Shown here: piece after piece, positions 54,640 to 63,425 of the stretch
Layout: the number at the start of each line of letters is the position of its first letter
Position numbering within the stretch: the first letter of the stretch is position 1
Assembly: GCF_003660445.1 (NCBI RefSeq)
Contig: NZ_QZVQ01000003.1
Coordinates: 310,001 to 374,000, forward strand
Origin: Croceibacterium ferulae
Lineage (GTDB): Bacteria; Pseudomonadota; Alphaproteobacteria; Sphingomonadales; Sphingomonadaceae
DNA length: 64,000 nt
Direction of reading: 5' to 3'
Translations under genes and position numbers: made by a program
The notes under the pieces: generated by a model
Told to the model about the DNA's origin: nothing
Databases searched by the model: none
What the model saw: the letters and a program-made list of their open reading frames with translations, nothing else

Positions 54640-54653
54640 TGTTAACGCTAACC
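54640..54653 (-). promoter_or_regulatory. LacI-type operator in the TonB receptor promoter
   Basis: Minus-strand GGTTAGCGTTAACA, one mismatch from TGNTANCGNTANCA. TTGCTC ends 15 bases upstream and could be a -35 box, giving the same layout as the GH43 promoter; alternatively TTGACA (54621-54616) downstream is the -35 box. It lies 120 bases before the ATG. Confidence 0.62.
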
Positions 54654-54693
54654 TCGACTGTAGCAGCAGAGCAACGCAATCGATTACGGTTTG

Positions 54694-56406
54694 TCAGTCC
54701 GCAGCGCGGTCGGCGGCCTCCTTCTCCTGCACCTGCCAAACAGTGATTGCCGGATCGTCGCGCAGGATCCTGGCTTCCGGATCGACGACGTAGTGCGCAT
54801 CGCCGGCGCCCAGCTCCAGCATGCCCGTTCCGTCAGCCATCGGTGCCACCAGCACACGGTCCCCCACGCGCACCTCCACCGGCATGGCGAAGGGCAGGGC
54901 GGACGGTGTCTCCCACCGCAGGATCAGGCGTGATCCCTGGCGCTCCTCCACCAGCCGGGGCAGCGGGGCCTGCCGCCAATAGGCGTCGAAGAACCACTCC
55001 ATCGGCCGGCCGGTCACCTCGCTGACGATGGCCGCGAATTCGGCGGTGGTGCGGCGCACCGGCGCGAAGTTGCCCGGGGCCGGGTCCGGCCGTCCATAGA
55101 CCAGCCGGCGCAGGGACCGGCGAAATGCCGCATCGCCGATGGTCATGCGCAGCGTGTGGCTGATCCAGCTGCCCTTGTAGTAGATGTCGTTGCCCCAGCC
55201 GCTCTCCGCATCCAGGTAATCGCCGGTGCTGGTCGGGTCGGCCGAGACCAGCGGCACGCGGCTCAGCACCCGCTTGCGCTGGTCCCACAGCGCCACGTCA
55301 TAGGCCATGCGCCCGTTCTTCCACAGCAGGTACAGCGGCTGCATGTAGCTGCCGAGCCCTTCGTGCAGCCACATCTCGCCTTCGGTCGCATTGGTCAGCT
55401 GGTTGGCGAACCATTCGTGGGAGAATTCGTGCTGCGCCAGCCAGTCATACCCTTCCGGCCCGCGCTTGTAGCCGTTGCCGTACGCGTTGATGGTCTGGTG
55501 CTCCATGCCCAGATGCGGCGTCTCCGCCAGGCCGACCTTCTCGTCGCCGAAGGGATAGGGGCCGACCACGTCCTCGAAGAAGGCGAGATAGTCCTGCATC
55601 TCACCCAGCAGATATTGCACGTCCTCCGGCCGGTCGCCCGGCAGGTGCCAATATTGCACGGGAATGGTGTTGCCATAGGTGCTGCGATATCGCGCTTCCG
55701 CCAGCTGGTACGGCCCGACCTGCAGCGTCACGCCGTAATTGTTGGGGTTGCGCGCGCGCCAGCGCCAGGTGGCCCAGCCGCCCTCGTGCTCCTCCCCGAT
55801 CAGCACGCCATTGCAGGCAGCGACCAGCCCTTCGGGCACGGTTACGCTCAGGTCCAGTTGCGCGATCCGCTTGGCCGGATGGTCCAGGCAGGGCCAGAAC
55901 ATGTCGCACCCTTCGCCCTGGATGGCGCTGGCGATCCAGGGCTGTCCGTCCTGCGTCCGCGCCCAGGTGAAGCCGCCATCCCACGGCGCGCGTCGGGCCA
56001 CATGCGGCGCGCCGCTCCAGGCGATCGCCACCCGGGCCTGCGCCCCGGCGGCGAGCGGGCGGGGCAGGGTGATGGTCAGCAGCCCGTCCGGGTTGCTCCA
56101 CGCTGATGGGGCCAGCGGTTGCCCATCCACGCTGATGCCGGTGACGGCAAACCGCGGATCGAGGTCGAAGGCCAGCCGGTCCTGCGGCGCATCCACCGTC
56201 ACGGTGTAATCCGCCGTGCCCGCCAGGCTGCGACTCGCCGGATCGACGGTGAAGCCCAGCGCCAGATAGGGCACCGCCATGCTGGCACGGATCGGGTCGA
56301 GCGGCAGGCCGCTCTGCGCGGTGCGCTCCGCCAGCGGGGGCGCATCCTGCGCGATGACCGGCGTGGCGAGAAGAAGGGCGGCGGAGGCGAGGGCGGGCAG
56401 CTTCAT
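54694..56406 (-). CDS. M1 family zinc metallopeptidase
   Basis: A 570-residue exported aminopeptidase-type enzyme with signal peptide ending PVIAQ. The zinc motif is HEFSH (His326, Glu327, His330) with Glu349 18 residues later; LGMEHQT replaces the GAMEN exopeptidase motif. The N-terminal beta domain (residues about 40-250) is present but the C-terminal helical domain of classical aminopeptidase N is absent, as in leukotriene-hydrolase-like and other short M1 enzymes. It hydrolyses peptides in the periplasm. It is not part of the sugar unit: its stop lies 41 bases before the nearest operator. Confidence 0.92.
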   Translation of the reverse strand: MKLPALASAALLLATPVIAQDAPPLAERTAQSGLPLDPIRASMAVPYLALGFTVDPASRSLAGTADYTVTVDAPQDRLAFDLDPRFAVTGISVDGQPLAPSAWSNPDGLLTITLPRPLAAGAQARVAIAWSGAPHVARRAPWDGGFTWARTQDGQPWIASAIQGEGCDMFWPCLDHPAKRIAQLDLSVTVPEGLVAACNGVLIGEEHEGGWATWRWRARNPNNYGVTLQVGPYQLAEARYRSTYGNTIPVQYWHLPGDRPEDVQYLLGEMQDYLAFFEDVVGPYPFGDEKVGLAETPHLGMEHQTINAYGNGYKRGPEGYDWLAQHEFSHEWFANQLTNATEGEMWLHEGLGSYMQPLYLLWKNGRMAYDVALWDQRKRVLSRVPLVSADPTSTGDYLDAESGWGNDIYYKGSWISHTLRMTIGDAAFRRSLRRLVYGRPDPAPGNFAPVRRTTAEFAAIVSEVTGRPMEWFFDAYWRQAPLPRLVEERQGSRLILRWETPSALPFAMPVEVRVGDRVLVAPMADGTGMLELGAGDAHYVVDPEARILRDDPAITVWQVQEKEAADRAAD

Positions 56407-56438
56407 CGCCCATGTCTAGCGCATGCCGGCCCGAACGG

Positions 56439-56478
56439 AAAAGGGCGGGCCGCAAGCATCACGCCCGCGGCCCGCCCT
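56439..56478 (-). terminator. Intrinsic terminator of clpA
   Basis: Perfect 12-base arms AGGGCGGGCCGC and GCGGCCCGCCCT, 35 bases after the clpA stop codon, with TTTTCC following on the minus strand. Confidence 0.75.
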
Positions 56479-56512
56479 CTACTCCATCACGCCAATCCTG
56501 TGGCGCCGGCGG

Positions 56513-58876
56513 TCAGTCCTGCCCGCTCTGCTCCTCCGCCGCGTCGGCCGGTCCGGCGGACTTGGGGGCGCGACGCTTCTTGCCCGGCTTGGCTGCACCG
56601 GGTGCGGCGGGCGTCAGTTCGAAGGACAGCTTGTCGTCCTTCAGGCTGACATGCACCTCGCCGCCGGAGGCAAGCTTGCCGAACAGCAGCTCCTCCGCCA
56701 GCGGCTGCTTCACCTTGTCCTGGATCAGCCGGGCCATCGGCCGGGCACCCATCAGCTTGTCATAGCCCTTGATCGCCAGCCATTCGCGCGCATCGGTATC
56801 GAACTGGATGTGCACGTTCTGGTCGGTCAGCTGCAGTTCCAGCTGCAGGATGTTCTTGTCGACCACGCGGCTGACAGTCTCCTGCTCCAGGTAATCGAAC
56901 GGCACGATCGCATCCAGCCGGTTGCGGAATTCGGGGGCGAACATCTTCTTCACCGCCTCTTCCGCCGCCTCCACCCGGGTGCCGGCGCCAAAGCCGATGC
57001 CCTGCTTCGCCGCGTCGGCGGCACCGGCATTGGTGGTCATGATCAGCACGACATTGCGGAAATCTACCGTCTTGCCGTGGTGATCGGTCAGGCGGCCATT
57101 ATCCATCACCTGCAGCAGGATGTTGAACAGGTCGGGATGCGCCTTCTCGATCTCGTCCAGCAGCAGCACGCAATGCGGATGCTGGTCGATGGCATCGGTC
57201 AGCAACCCGCCCTGGTCATAGCCGACATAGCCCGGAGGGGCGCCGATCAGCCGGCTGACCGAGTGCCGCTCCATATATTCGGACATGTCGAACCGCTTCA
57301 GCTCGATGCCCATGATGCTGGCCAGCTGGCGCGCGACCTCCGTCTTGCCGACGCCGGTGGGGCCGGAGAACAGGAAGGAGCCGATCGGCTTGTCCGCATC
57401 GCGCAGGCCGGCACGGGAGAGCTTCATGGCGGTGGCGAGCACGTCGATCGCCTTGTCCTGCCCGAACACCACGCGCTTCAGGTCCTTGTCCAGCGTGGCG
57501 AGCACGGCCTTGTCGTCCTTGCTGACCGACTTGGCCGGGATCCGCGCCATGGTGGCGATGACCTTCTCGATCTCCTTGGAGGTGATCGTGCGCCGGCGGC
57601 GGCTGGGCGGCACCAGCATCTGCATGGCGCCGACCTCGTCGATCACGTCGATCGCCTTGTCGGGCAGCTTGCGATCGTTGATGTAGCGCGCGCTCATCTC
57701 CACCGCGGTCTTGATCGCGTCAGGCGTGTACTTGACCTTGTGGTGCTCTTCGAACGCGGAGCGCAGGCCGCGCAGGATCTTGATCGTATCCTCCACGCTC
57801 GGCTCGTTCACGTCGATCTTCTGGAACCGGCGCAGCAGGGCGCGATCCTTCTCGAAGTGATTGCGGAACTCCTTGTAGGTGGTCGAACCGATGCAGCGGA
57901 TCGCGCCGCTGGACAGCGCCGGCTTCAGCAGGTTGGACGCATCCATCGCCCCGCCGCTGGTCGCGCCGGCGCCGATCACCGTGTGGATCTCGTCGATGAA
58001 CAGCACCGCCTCGGGCATCTTCTCCAGTTCGGACACGACCTGCTTCAGCCGCTCCTCGAAATCGCCGCGATACCGCGTGCCCGCCAGCAGCGCGCCCATG
58101 TCGAGGCTGTAGATGATCGCATCCAGCAGCACCTCGGGCACCTCGCCCTCCACGATCTTGCGCGCCAGGCCTTCGGCGATGGCGGTCTTGCCCACGCCGG
58201 GATCGCCCACATAGAGCGGGTTGTTCTTGGACCGGCGGCACAGGATCTGCACCGTGCGGTCCACCTCCGGCCCACGGCCGATCAGCGGGTCGACCTTGCC
58301 GTCCAGCGCCTTCTTGTTGAGGTTGACGGTGAACTGGTCGAGCGCGGATTCCTTCTTGTTCTTTTCCGGCTTCTCCTCGCCCTTGGCGGCGCGATCCTGC
58401 TCCGTCCCGCTGGGCGTGCGGCCTTCGACCGGCTTGCCGCCCTTGCCGATGCCGTGGCTGATGAAGCTGACCGCATCCAGCCGGCTCATGTCCTGCTGCT
58501 GCAGGAAATAGACGGCGTAGCTGTCCCGTTCGGAGAACAGCGCGACCAGCACGTTGGCGCCGGTGACGACGTCCTTGCCGCTGGACTGGACATGCAGGAT
58601 GGCGCGCTGGATCACCCGCTGGAACCCGGCGGTGGGCTGCGGGTCGGCGTCGTCCTCCGTCTTCAGGCTCTGATATTCCTGGTCCAGATACTGGCGCACC
58701 ACATTGCCCAGCTCGCCCAGTTCGACACCGCAGGCGCGCATCACTTCGGATGCCTCCGGGTCGCTCACCAGTGCCAGCAGCAGATGTTCCAGCGTCGCAT
58801 ATTCGTGGCTGCGCTCGGTCGCGTTCTGCAGCGCCGTGTGCAGGGTCTTCTCGAGGTTCTGGGCGAAACTAGGCAT
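56513..58876 (-). CDS. clpA: ATP-dependent Clp protease ATP-binding subunit ClpA
   Basis: A 787-residue AAA+ unfoldase, close to the usual ClpA length. The N-domain opens MPSFAQNLEKTL with the Clp repeat ATLEHLLLALVSD; AAA-1 has Walker A GDPGVGKTAI and Walker B VLFIDEIHT; AAA-2 has GPTGVGKTEVARQLA and VLLLDEIEKAHPDL. A Lys/Ala-rich tail follows the usual end. It feeds substrates to ClpP, with ClpS as N-end-rule adaptor. The start at 58876 fits the family, but no Shine-Dalgarno sequence is visible, and clpS, often the gene before clpA in alphaproteobacteria, is not found here. Confidence 0.95.
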   Translation of the reverse strand: MPSFAQNLEKTLHTALQNATERSHEYATLEHLLLALVSDPEASEVMRACGVELGELGNVVRQYLDQEYQSLKTEDDADPQPTAGFQRVIQRAILHVQSSGKDVVTGANVLVALFSERDSYAVYFLQQQDMSRLDAVSFISHGIGKGGKPVEGRTPSGTEQDRAAKGEEKPEKNKKESALDQFTVNLNKKALDGKVDPLIGRGPEVDRTVQILCRRSKNNPLYVGDPGVGKTAIAEGLARKIVEGEVPEVLLDAIIYSLDMGALLAGTRYRGDFEERLKQVVSELEKMPEAVLFIDEIHTVIGAGATSGGAMDASNLLKPALSSGAIRCIGSTTYKEFRNHFEKDRALLRRFQKIDVNEPSVEDTIKILRGLRSAFEEHHKVKYTPDAIKTAVEMSARYINDRKLPDKAIDVIDEVGAMQMLVPPSRRRRTITSKEIEKVIATMARIPAKSVSKDDKAVLATLDKDLKRVVFGQDKAIDVLATAMKLSRAGLRDADKPIGSFLFSGPTGVGKTEVARQLASIMGIELKRFDMSEYMERHSVSRLIGAPPGYVGYDQGGLLTDAIDQHPHCVLLLDEIEKAHPDLFNILLQVMDNGRLTDHHGKTVDFRNVVLIMTTNAGAADAAKQGIGFGAGTRVEAAEEAVKKMFAPEFRNRLDAIVPFDYLEQETVSRVVDKNILQLELQLTDQNVHIQFDTDAREWLAIKGYDKLMGARPMARLIQDKVKQPLAEELLFGKLASGGEVHVSLKDDKLSFELTPAAPGAAKPGKKRRAPKSAGPADAAEEQSGQD

Positions 58877-59068
58877 AAAGGGGGGTGCTTTCGTGCGGGG
58901 ATGCGGTCCGAAGGTCGGCGATGGAAAGAAACGGGCGTGCATGCCCCGGTCGGGGCCGTCCGCAGCCGCGCGCGCACTCGCCTCTGGGCGCCGCGGGTTT
59001 GTTCACAATGGAGGATATGGGGCTCGAAAGCGCCGATGCAAAGTGGGCCGGGGCGGGGCCGCGCCCCA

Positions 59069-59287
59069 TCAGTCGTGTTGCCTGCTGCTGAAGATCGATT
59101 CCGCCAGCCGCCGATGATCGGCGGCCTTGTCGGCATGGGCCTGGACCCGGGCGATCTCCGCCTCCAGCGCGGCGATGCGCGCGGTCAGTTCGTCCTGTGA
59201 ATAGCGGTCGAGCGGCTCTGCGGCCAGCAGGCTGGCATGCCCCAACGGATGCCCGGGGCCGCGGAGCAGAGGGCTCTCGTCGTCCAT
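59069..59287 (-). CDS. DUF1192 family small protein
   Basis: A 72-residue protein whose core DRYSQDELTARIAALEAEIARVQAH is the DUF1192 signature, a short coiled-coil (about residues 30-60) of unknown function found in alphaproteobacteria. The ATG at 59287 (MDDESPLLRG) fits the family N-terminus; an ATG at 59299 with GGAGGG close by is the alternative. The 192 bases between it and clpA contain no other gene that I could see. Confidence 0.8.
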   Translation of the reverse strand: MDDESPLLRGPGHPLGHASLLAAEPLDRYSQDELTARIAALEAEIARVQAHADKAADHRRLAESIFSSRQHD

Positions 59288-59377
59288 TGGGGGCAGCATC
59301 ACCCTCCGCCCGCTTGCTGTCAATGGGCCGACTCCCTAGGTGCCGCAATTGATCCGCCAGCAAGGGAATGGCCGCGC

Positions 59378-60394
59378 ATGGACTCGCAATTGCCTGAAAA
59401 CATGACTGCCATCACCATCGACCCGGATGCCGGCGGCGGGCCGGAGGCGCTGGTGCCCGCCACCGTTCCCGTTCCGGCTCCCGGCGCTGGCCAGGTGCTG
59501 ATCCGCGTGGCCCATGCGGGCGTAAACCGGCCTGACGTGCTGCAGCGGCGGGGGCTCTACCCGCCGCCGCCCGGCGCCTCCGAAATTCCGGGGCTGGAGG
59601 TCGCCGGCACGATCGTGGCGCTGGGCGAAGGCGCCGATCCGGCGCTGCACGGCCAGACCGTGTGCGCCCTGCTGTCGGGCGGCGGCTATGCCGAATATGC
59701 GCTGGCCGATGCAGGCCTGTGCCTGCCGGTGCCCGCCGGGCTTTCGCTGGCAGAGGCCGCCGCGCTGCCGGAAACCCTGTTCACCGTGTGGCACAACGTG
59801 TTCCAGCGCGGGGCTGCACAGGCGGGGCAGCGGCTGCTGGTGCATGGCGGCACCAGCGGCATCGGCACGATGGCCACCATGCTGGGCACGCTGAAGGGGC
59901 TGGAGGTGTTCGTCACCTGCGGCACCGACGACAAATGCGCCGAAGCGCTGGAGATCGGCGCCGACCACGCGATCAATTACCGCACCGCCGATTTCGTGGA
60001 GCGGGTCATGACCCTGACGGACGGGGAGGGTGTCGACCTGGTGCTGGACATGGTGGCGGGCAGCTACACCCAGCGCAATCTCGATTGCCTGGCGCCGGAT
60101 GGCCGGCTGGTCACCATCGCCACGCTGGGTGGGGCGAAGGCGGAGGTGAACATGGCGGGCGTGATGATGAAGCGGCATACGCTGACCGGCTCCACCCTGC
60201 GCGCCCGCCCGGCCGCGTTCAAGGCGGCGCTGGCGGCCGATCTGCTGCAGCACGCCTGGCCGCTGGTGATGGATGGTGCCTTGCGCCCGGTGATGGACGA
60301 AAGCTTCCAGCTGGCCGACGCAGCAGAGGCGCACCGCCGGATGGAGGCGGGAGACCATGTGGGCAAGATCGTGCTGGATGTGGCAGCCGGCTGA
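59378..60394 (+). CDS. NAD(P)H-quinone oxidoreductase, PIG3 type (MDR superfamily)
   Basis: A 338-residue zinc-free medium-chain reductase. The N-terminal fold has AGVNRPDVLQRRGLYPPPP, the PIG3 signature; the Rossmann motif is LLVHGGTSGIGTMA, and GADHAINY follows the NADPH-phosphate region. It reduces quinones one electron at a time in the cytoplasm. AAGGGAA is about 10 bases before the ATG at 59378; an ATG at 59402 is possible. It is divergent from the DUF1192 gene. Confidence 0.92.
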   Translation: MDSQLPENMTAITIDPDAGGGPEALVPATVPVPAPGAGQVLIRVAHAGVNRPDVLQRRGLYPPPPGASEIPGLEVAGTIVALGEGADPALHGQTVCALLSGGGYAEYALADAGLCLPVPAGLSLAEAAALPETLFTVWHNVFQRGAAQAGQRLLVHGGTSGIGTMATMLGTLKGLEVFVTCGTDDKCAEALEIGADHAINYRTADFVERVMTLTDGEGVDLVLDMVAGSYTQRNLDCLAPDGRLVTIATLGGAKAEVNMAGVMMKRHTLTGSTLRARPAAFKAALAADLLQHAWPLVMDGALRPVMDESFQLADAAEAHRRMEAGDHVGKIVLDVAAG

Positions 60395-60469
60395 TCATTC
60401 TTGCCACAGGCCTGCAACGCCGTGATCGTAGGTGCCTTCCTGCAAGTGATTCGGCGGAGGGTGGCAGGC

Positions 60470-61252
60470 ATGGCGAACTGGCGTTGTGCAGGGGTGCTGG
60501 CCGCGGCAGCGGCGATGGCCGGCACGACGCCGGCGGCGGCGCAGGTCTGGTTCGACATGCCTGCCCTGATGTCGCCGGTCGTGACCAATCCCTGTCCGGA
60601 CGGTCGATGCCCGGCCGTGGAAAGCGAGCCGGAGCCCGCATCACCCCAGGGGGATGAGGCGCCGGCCCTCGGCGCGGTGTTGCAGCGGGTGGTGCAGGGC
60701 AGCAGCGGCGCCGTTGCAGGCCAGGCCGGGCCGGCGACCTTTCCCTACCGCCCGTCCATATCGCGTCGCGAGGCGCGGCTGGCGGAGTTTGTCGCGTCCG
60801 TCCGCATGCGGGACGCGGCGGAGGCGGACGCGCTGGCGGCCCTTTTCGCCAGCACCAACATATTCGCGCAGATCGACACGGTGATGCAGACGGCAGGTCT
60901 GACGGCGACGAACCTGGCGGATGCCTGCACGCTGTGGTGGATCATCGCCTGGCATGGTGCGCAGGGGGCGGAGGCCACCCTCGATCCCGCGCAGGCTGCC
61001 GCGGTCCGGCGGCAGGCCGGCGCGGCCCTGGCCGCTGTCCCCGCGCTGGCGCGGAACGATGATGCCATGCGGCAGATGATGGCGGAGGAGATGTTGCTGC
61101 AGGCCCTGCTGATGGACCAGGCGGTCACGGCTGCTGCAAAGGACGCTGTCCAGTTGGAGCGCGTGAGCGACCTTATCCGGCGGAGTGCCGCCGCCGGCGG
61201 GCTGGATCTGGACGCCCAGGCGCTGACGGCGGAGGGCTTTGTCCCCCGTTGA
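60470..61252 (+). CDS. DUF6683-like exported protein
   Basis: A 260-residue exported protein with signal peptide ending PAAAQ. GGAGGGT lies about 9 bases before the ATG at 60470, so the longer open frame from 60401 was rejected. After a Pro/Glu-rich linker (residues 40-70), FPYRPSISRREARLAEFV and a helical domain with DACTLWWIIAWHGAQG match the pattern of the DUF6683 family. Function unknown. It follows the quinone oxidoreductase in the same direction and could be co-transcribed. Confidence 0.72.
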   Translation: MANWRCAGVLAAAAAMAGTTPAAAQVWFDMPALMSPVVTNPCPDGRCPAVESEPEPASPQGDEAPALGAVLQRVVQGSSGAVAGQAGPATFPYRPSISRREARLAEFVASVRMRDAAEADALAALFASTNIFAQIDTVMQTAGLTATNLADACTLWWIIAWHGAQGAEATLDPAQAAAVRRQAGAALAAVPALARNDDAMRQMMAEEMLLQALLMDQAVTAAAKDAVQLERVSDLIRRSAAAGGLDLDAQALTAEGFVPR

Positions 61253-61374
61253 AGCTGTGGCACGCCTGCCTTCCAGCGGTCATACAGTCTCGCAAGTGAC
61301 CGCAAACTGGCCGAACCCTGTCACACAACGCTGCCAATGTCGCCAGCATGCACGATGCAGCAATGGGGGCGACA

Positions 61375-62280
61375 ATGTTCGATACCTATCTGGATGCGGA
61401 TGTCGGTAATGCCGGCGCGCTCAGGATGTTTCCGGCGCTGGACCTGACGGGCGAGCCCGACCTTCCCGAACCGGTGGAGCCGGGCGACCGGCGCCGCTAT
61501 CGCACCATCTGGATCAGCGACGTGCATCTGGGCACGCGCGGCTGCAACGCAGGGCTGCTGCTCGATTTCCTGGACCGCACGGACAGCGACACGCTGTACC
61601 TGGTGGGCGACATCATCGATGGCTGGCGGCTGAAGAAGAAGTTCTTCTGGCCTGCCGCCCATAATGATGTGGTGCGGCGCATCCTGAAGCGGGCCAAGCG
61701 CGGCACGCGGATCGTCTACATCCCCGGCAATCATGACGAGATGTTCCGCCAGTTCACCGGGCTCAGCTTCGGCGGGGTCGAGATCCGCCGCGCCGCCTTC
61801 CACACCACCGCCGATGGCCGCCGCCTGCTGGTGACCCATGGCGACGAATTCGACGCGGTGATGCTGGCGCATCGCTGGCTCGCCTTCGTGGGGGACGCGC
61901 TTTACGGCATCACCATGGAGCTGAACCGCTGGACCAATGCGGCCCGCCGGCGGCTGGGCATGCCGTACTGGTCGCTCAGCAAGATGGCCAAGCACAAGGT
62001 CAAGAACGCGGTCGAGTTCATCTCCCGCTACGAGGAGGTGGTGGCCCGCGCGGCGCGCGACCGGGGCGTGGACGGGGTGGTCTGCGGCCATATCCACACG
62101 GCGGAGTTCCGCACCATCGACGGTGTCGAATACTGGAACGACGGCGACTGGGTGGAAGGGTGCAACGCGCTGGTCGAACATGCGGACGGCCGGATGGAGA
62201 TCCTGCATTGGGCAGACGAGATGGCCGCCCGTGCCGCAGCGCAGGACAGCGCAAAAGTCACCCGGTTGCGCGCGGCCTGA
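61375..62280 (+). CDS. UDP-2,3-diacylglucosamine diphosphatase (LpxH-like) family phosphoesterase
   Basis: A calcineurin-like metallophosphoesterase of about 300 residues with all blocks: ISDVHLGTRG, GDIIDGW, IPGNHDEMF, THGDEFD and CGHIHTAE. LpxH removes UMP from UDP-2,3-diacylglucosamine in lipid A synthesis; longer relatives like this one (with a GDWVEGCNALVE end) are often annotated under the same name but may act on other lipids. Start: ATG at 61375 has GGGGG 5 bases upstream; ATGs at 61348 and 61363 are alternatives. A glycosyltransferase gene follows after 10 bases, suggesting one lipid-glycan pathway. Confidence 0.85.
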   Translation: MFDTYLDADVGNAGALRMFPALDLTGEPDLPEPVEPGDRRRYRTIWISDVHLGTRGCNAGLLLDFLDRTDSDTLYLVGDIIDGWRLKKKFFWPAAHNDVVRRILKRAKRGTRIVYIPGNHDEMFRQFTGLSFGGVEIRRAAFHTTADGRRLLVTHGDEFDAVMLAHRWLAFVGDALYGITMELNRWTNAARRRLGMPYWSLSKMAKHKVKNAVEFISRYEEVVARAARDRGVDGVVCGHIHTAEFRTIDGVEYWNDGDWVEGCNALVEHADGRMEILHWADEMAARAAAQDSAKVTRLRAA

Positions 62281-62290
62281 GGCGGGCCAG

Positions 62291-63331
62291 GTGCGCCTCG
62301 CGCTGGTCACCGACGCCTGGGCCCCGCAGGTCAATGGCGTGGTCCGCACGCTGGCGGCGGTGACCGCGCAATTGCGCAGCCGCGGGCACGAGGTGGGCGT
62401 GATCTCGCCCGACATGTTCCGGTCGCTGCCATGTCCCACCTATCCGGAGATCCGGCTGGCGATGACCGGCGCCGGACGGGTCGGCCGGTTGCTGGACGAA
62501 TTCGCGCCCGACGCGCTGCATCTCAGCACCGAAGGTCCGCTGGGCTGGGCCGCGCGCGGCTGGTCGGTGCGGCGGGGCCGGGCCTTCACCACCGCCTATC
62601 ACACGCAGTTCCCGGACTATCTGGCGCGGCGCACCGGGCTCGATCCGCGGCTGTTCTGGCCCTACATCCGCCACTTCCACCGCCCGGCGGCGGGCATCAT
62701 GGTGGCGACCGGCACGATTCGCGACCAGTTGCAGGCGCAGGGGCTGACCCAGGTGCGCCCGTGGGGGCGCGGGGTGGATCTGGCCGCCTTCGGGCCCGAT
62801 GTCGCCCCGCCCGACCTGTTCTTCGACCTGCCGCGGCCGATCCAGCTTTATGTCGGCCGCGTGGCGCCGGAAAAGAATGTGGAGGCGTTCCTCGCCAACA
62901 CTCACGGGGGCAGCAAGGTGGTGGTGGGCGACGGCCCCGCGCTGGCCCGGCTGCAGGCGCAGTTTCCGCAGGCGCTGTTCCTGGGCAGGCAGAGCGGCGC
63001 GGCGCTGGCCGCCTGTTATGCCGGGGCGGACGTGCTGGTCTTCCCCAGCCGGACCGACACGTTCGGGCTGGTGATGATCGAGGCGCTGGCCTGCGGCACG
63101 CCGGTGGCCGCCTACCCGGTCGCCGGCCCGTTGGACGTGCTGACGCCCGCCAGCGGCGCCATGGCGGACCGGCTGGAGGATGCGATCGCCGGCGCCGTCA
63201 GGCTGGACCGCGGCGATTGCCTGGCGCATGGCCGATCCTTCACCTGGGCCGCCAGCGCCGACCAGTTCCTGCACGCGCTGGAGCCTGCCGGTGCGCTGCG
63301 CGACGGTAACAAACGGCCCGCTTTCGCCTGA
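62291..63331 (+). CDS. GT4-type glycosyltransferase family 1 protein
   Basis: A 346-residue GT-B glycosyltransferase. The acceptor lobe starts RLALVTDAWAPQVNGVVRT; the donor lobe has VGRVAPEKNVEAFL and PSRTDTFGLVMIEALACG, the EX7E-like donor motif. The closest recognisable types are the alpha-mannosyl and sulfoquinovosyl/glucuronosyl lipid transferases, so a lipid acceptor is likely. The start is a GTG at 62291, 10 bases after the LpxH-like gene; there is no good ATG. The donor sugar cannot be told from sequence. Confidence 0.88.
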   Translation: MRLALVTDAWAPQVNGVVRTLAAVTAQLRSRGHEVGVISPDMFRSLPCPTYPEIRLAMTGAGRVGRLLDEFAPDALHLSTEGPLGWAARGWSVRRGRAFTTAYHTQFPDYLARRTGLDPRLFWPYIRHFHRPAAGIMVATGTIRDQLQAQGLTQVRPWGRGVDLAAFGPDVAPPDLFFDLPRPIQLYVGRVAPEKNVEAFLANTHGGSKVVVGDGPALARLQAQFPQALFLGRQSGAALAACYAGADVLVFPSRTDTFGLVMIEALACGTPVAAYPVAGPLDVLTPASGAMADRLEDAIAGAVRLDRGDCLAHGRSFTWAASADQFLHALEPAGALRDGNKRPAFA

Positions 63332-63376
63332 TCTTCTTGCCGTTCGCATCCATAAGGGTTACATCTGTTCCGGTAC

Positions 63377-63408
63377 GGCCGCTCCGCGATGGGGCGGCCC
63401 TTTGTTTA
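63377..63408 (+). terminator. Intrinsic terminator after the glycosyltransferase
   Basis: Arms GGCCGCTCC and GGGGCGGCC (one wobble pair) followed by CTTTGTTT, 45 bases after the glycosyltransferase stop and just before the TrcR gene. Confidence 0.65.
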
Positions 63409-63425
63409 TCGAGCGGAGAGCCGAC

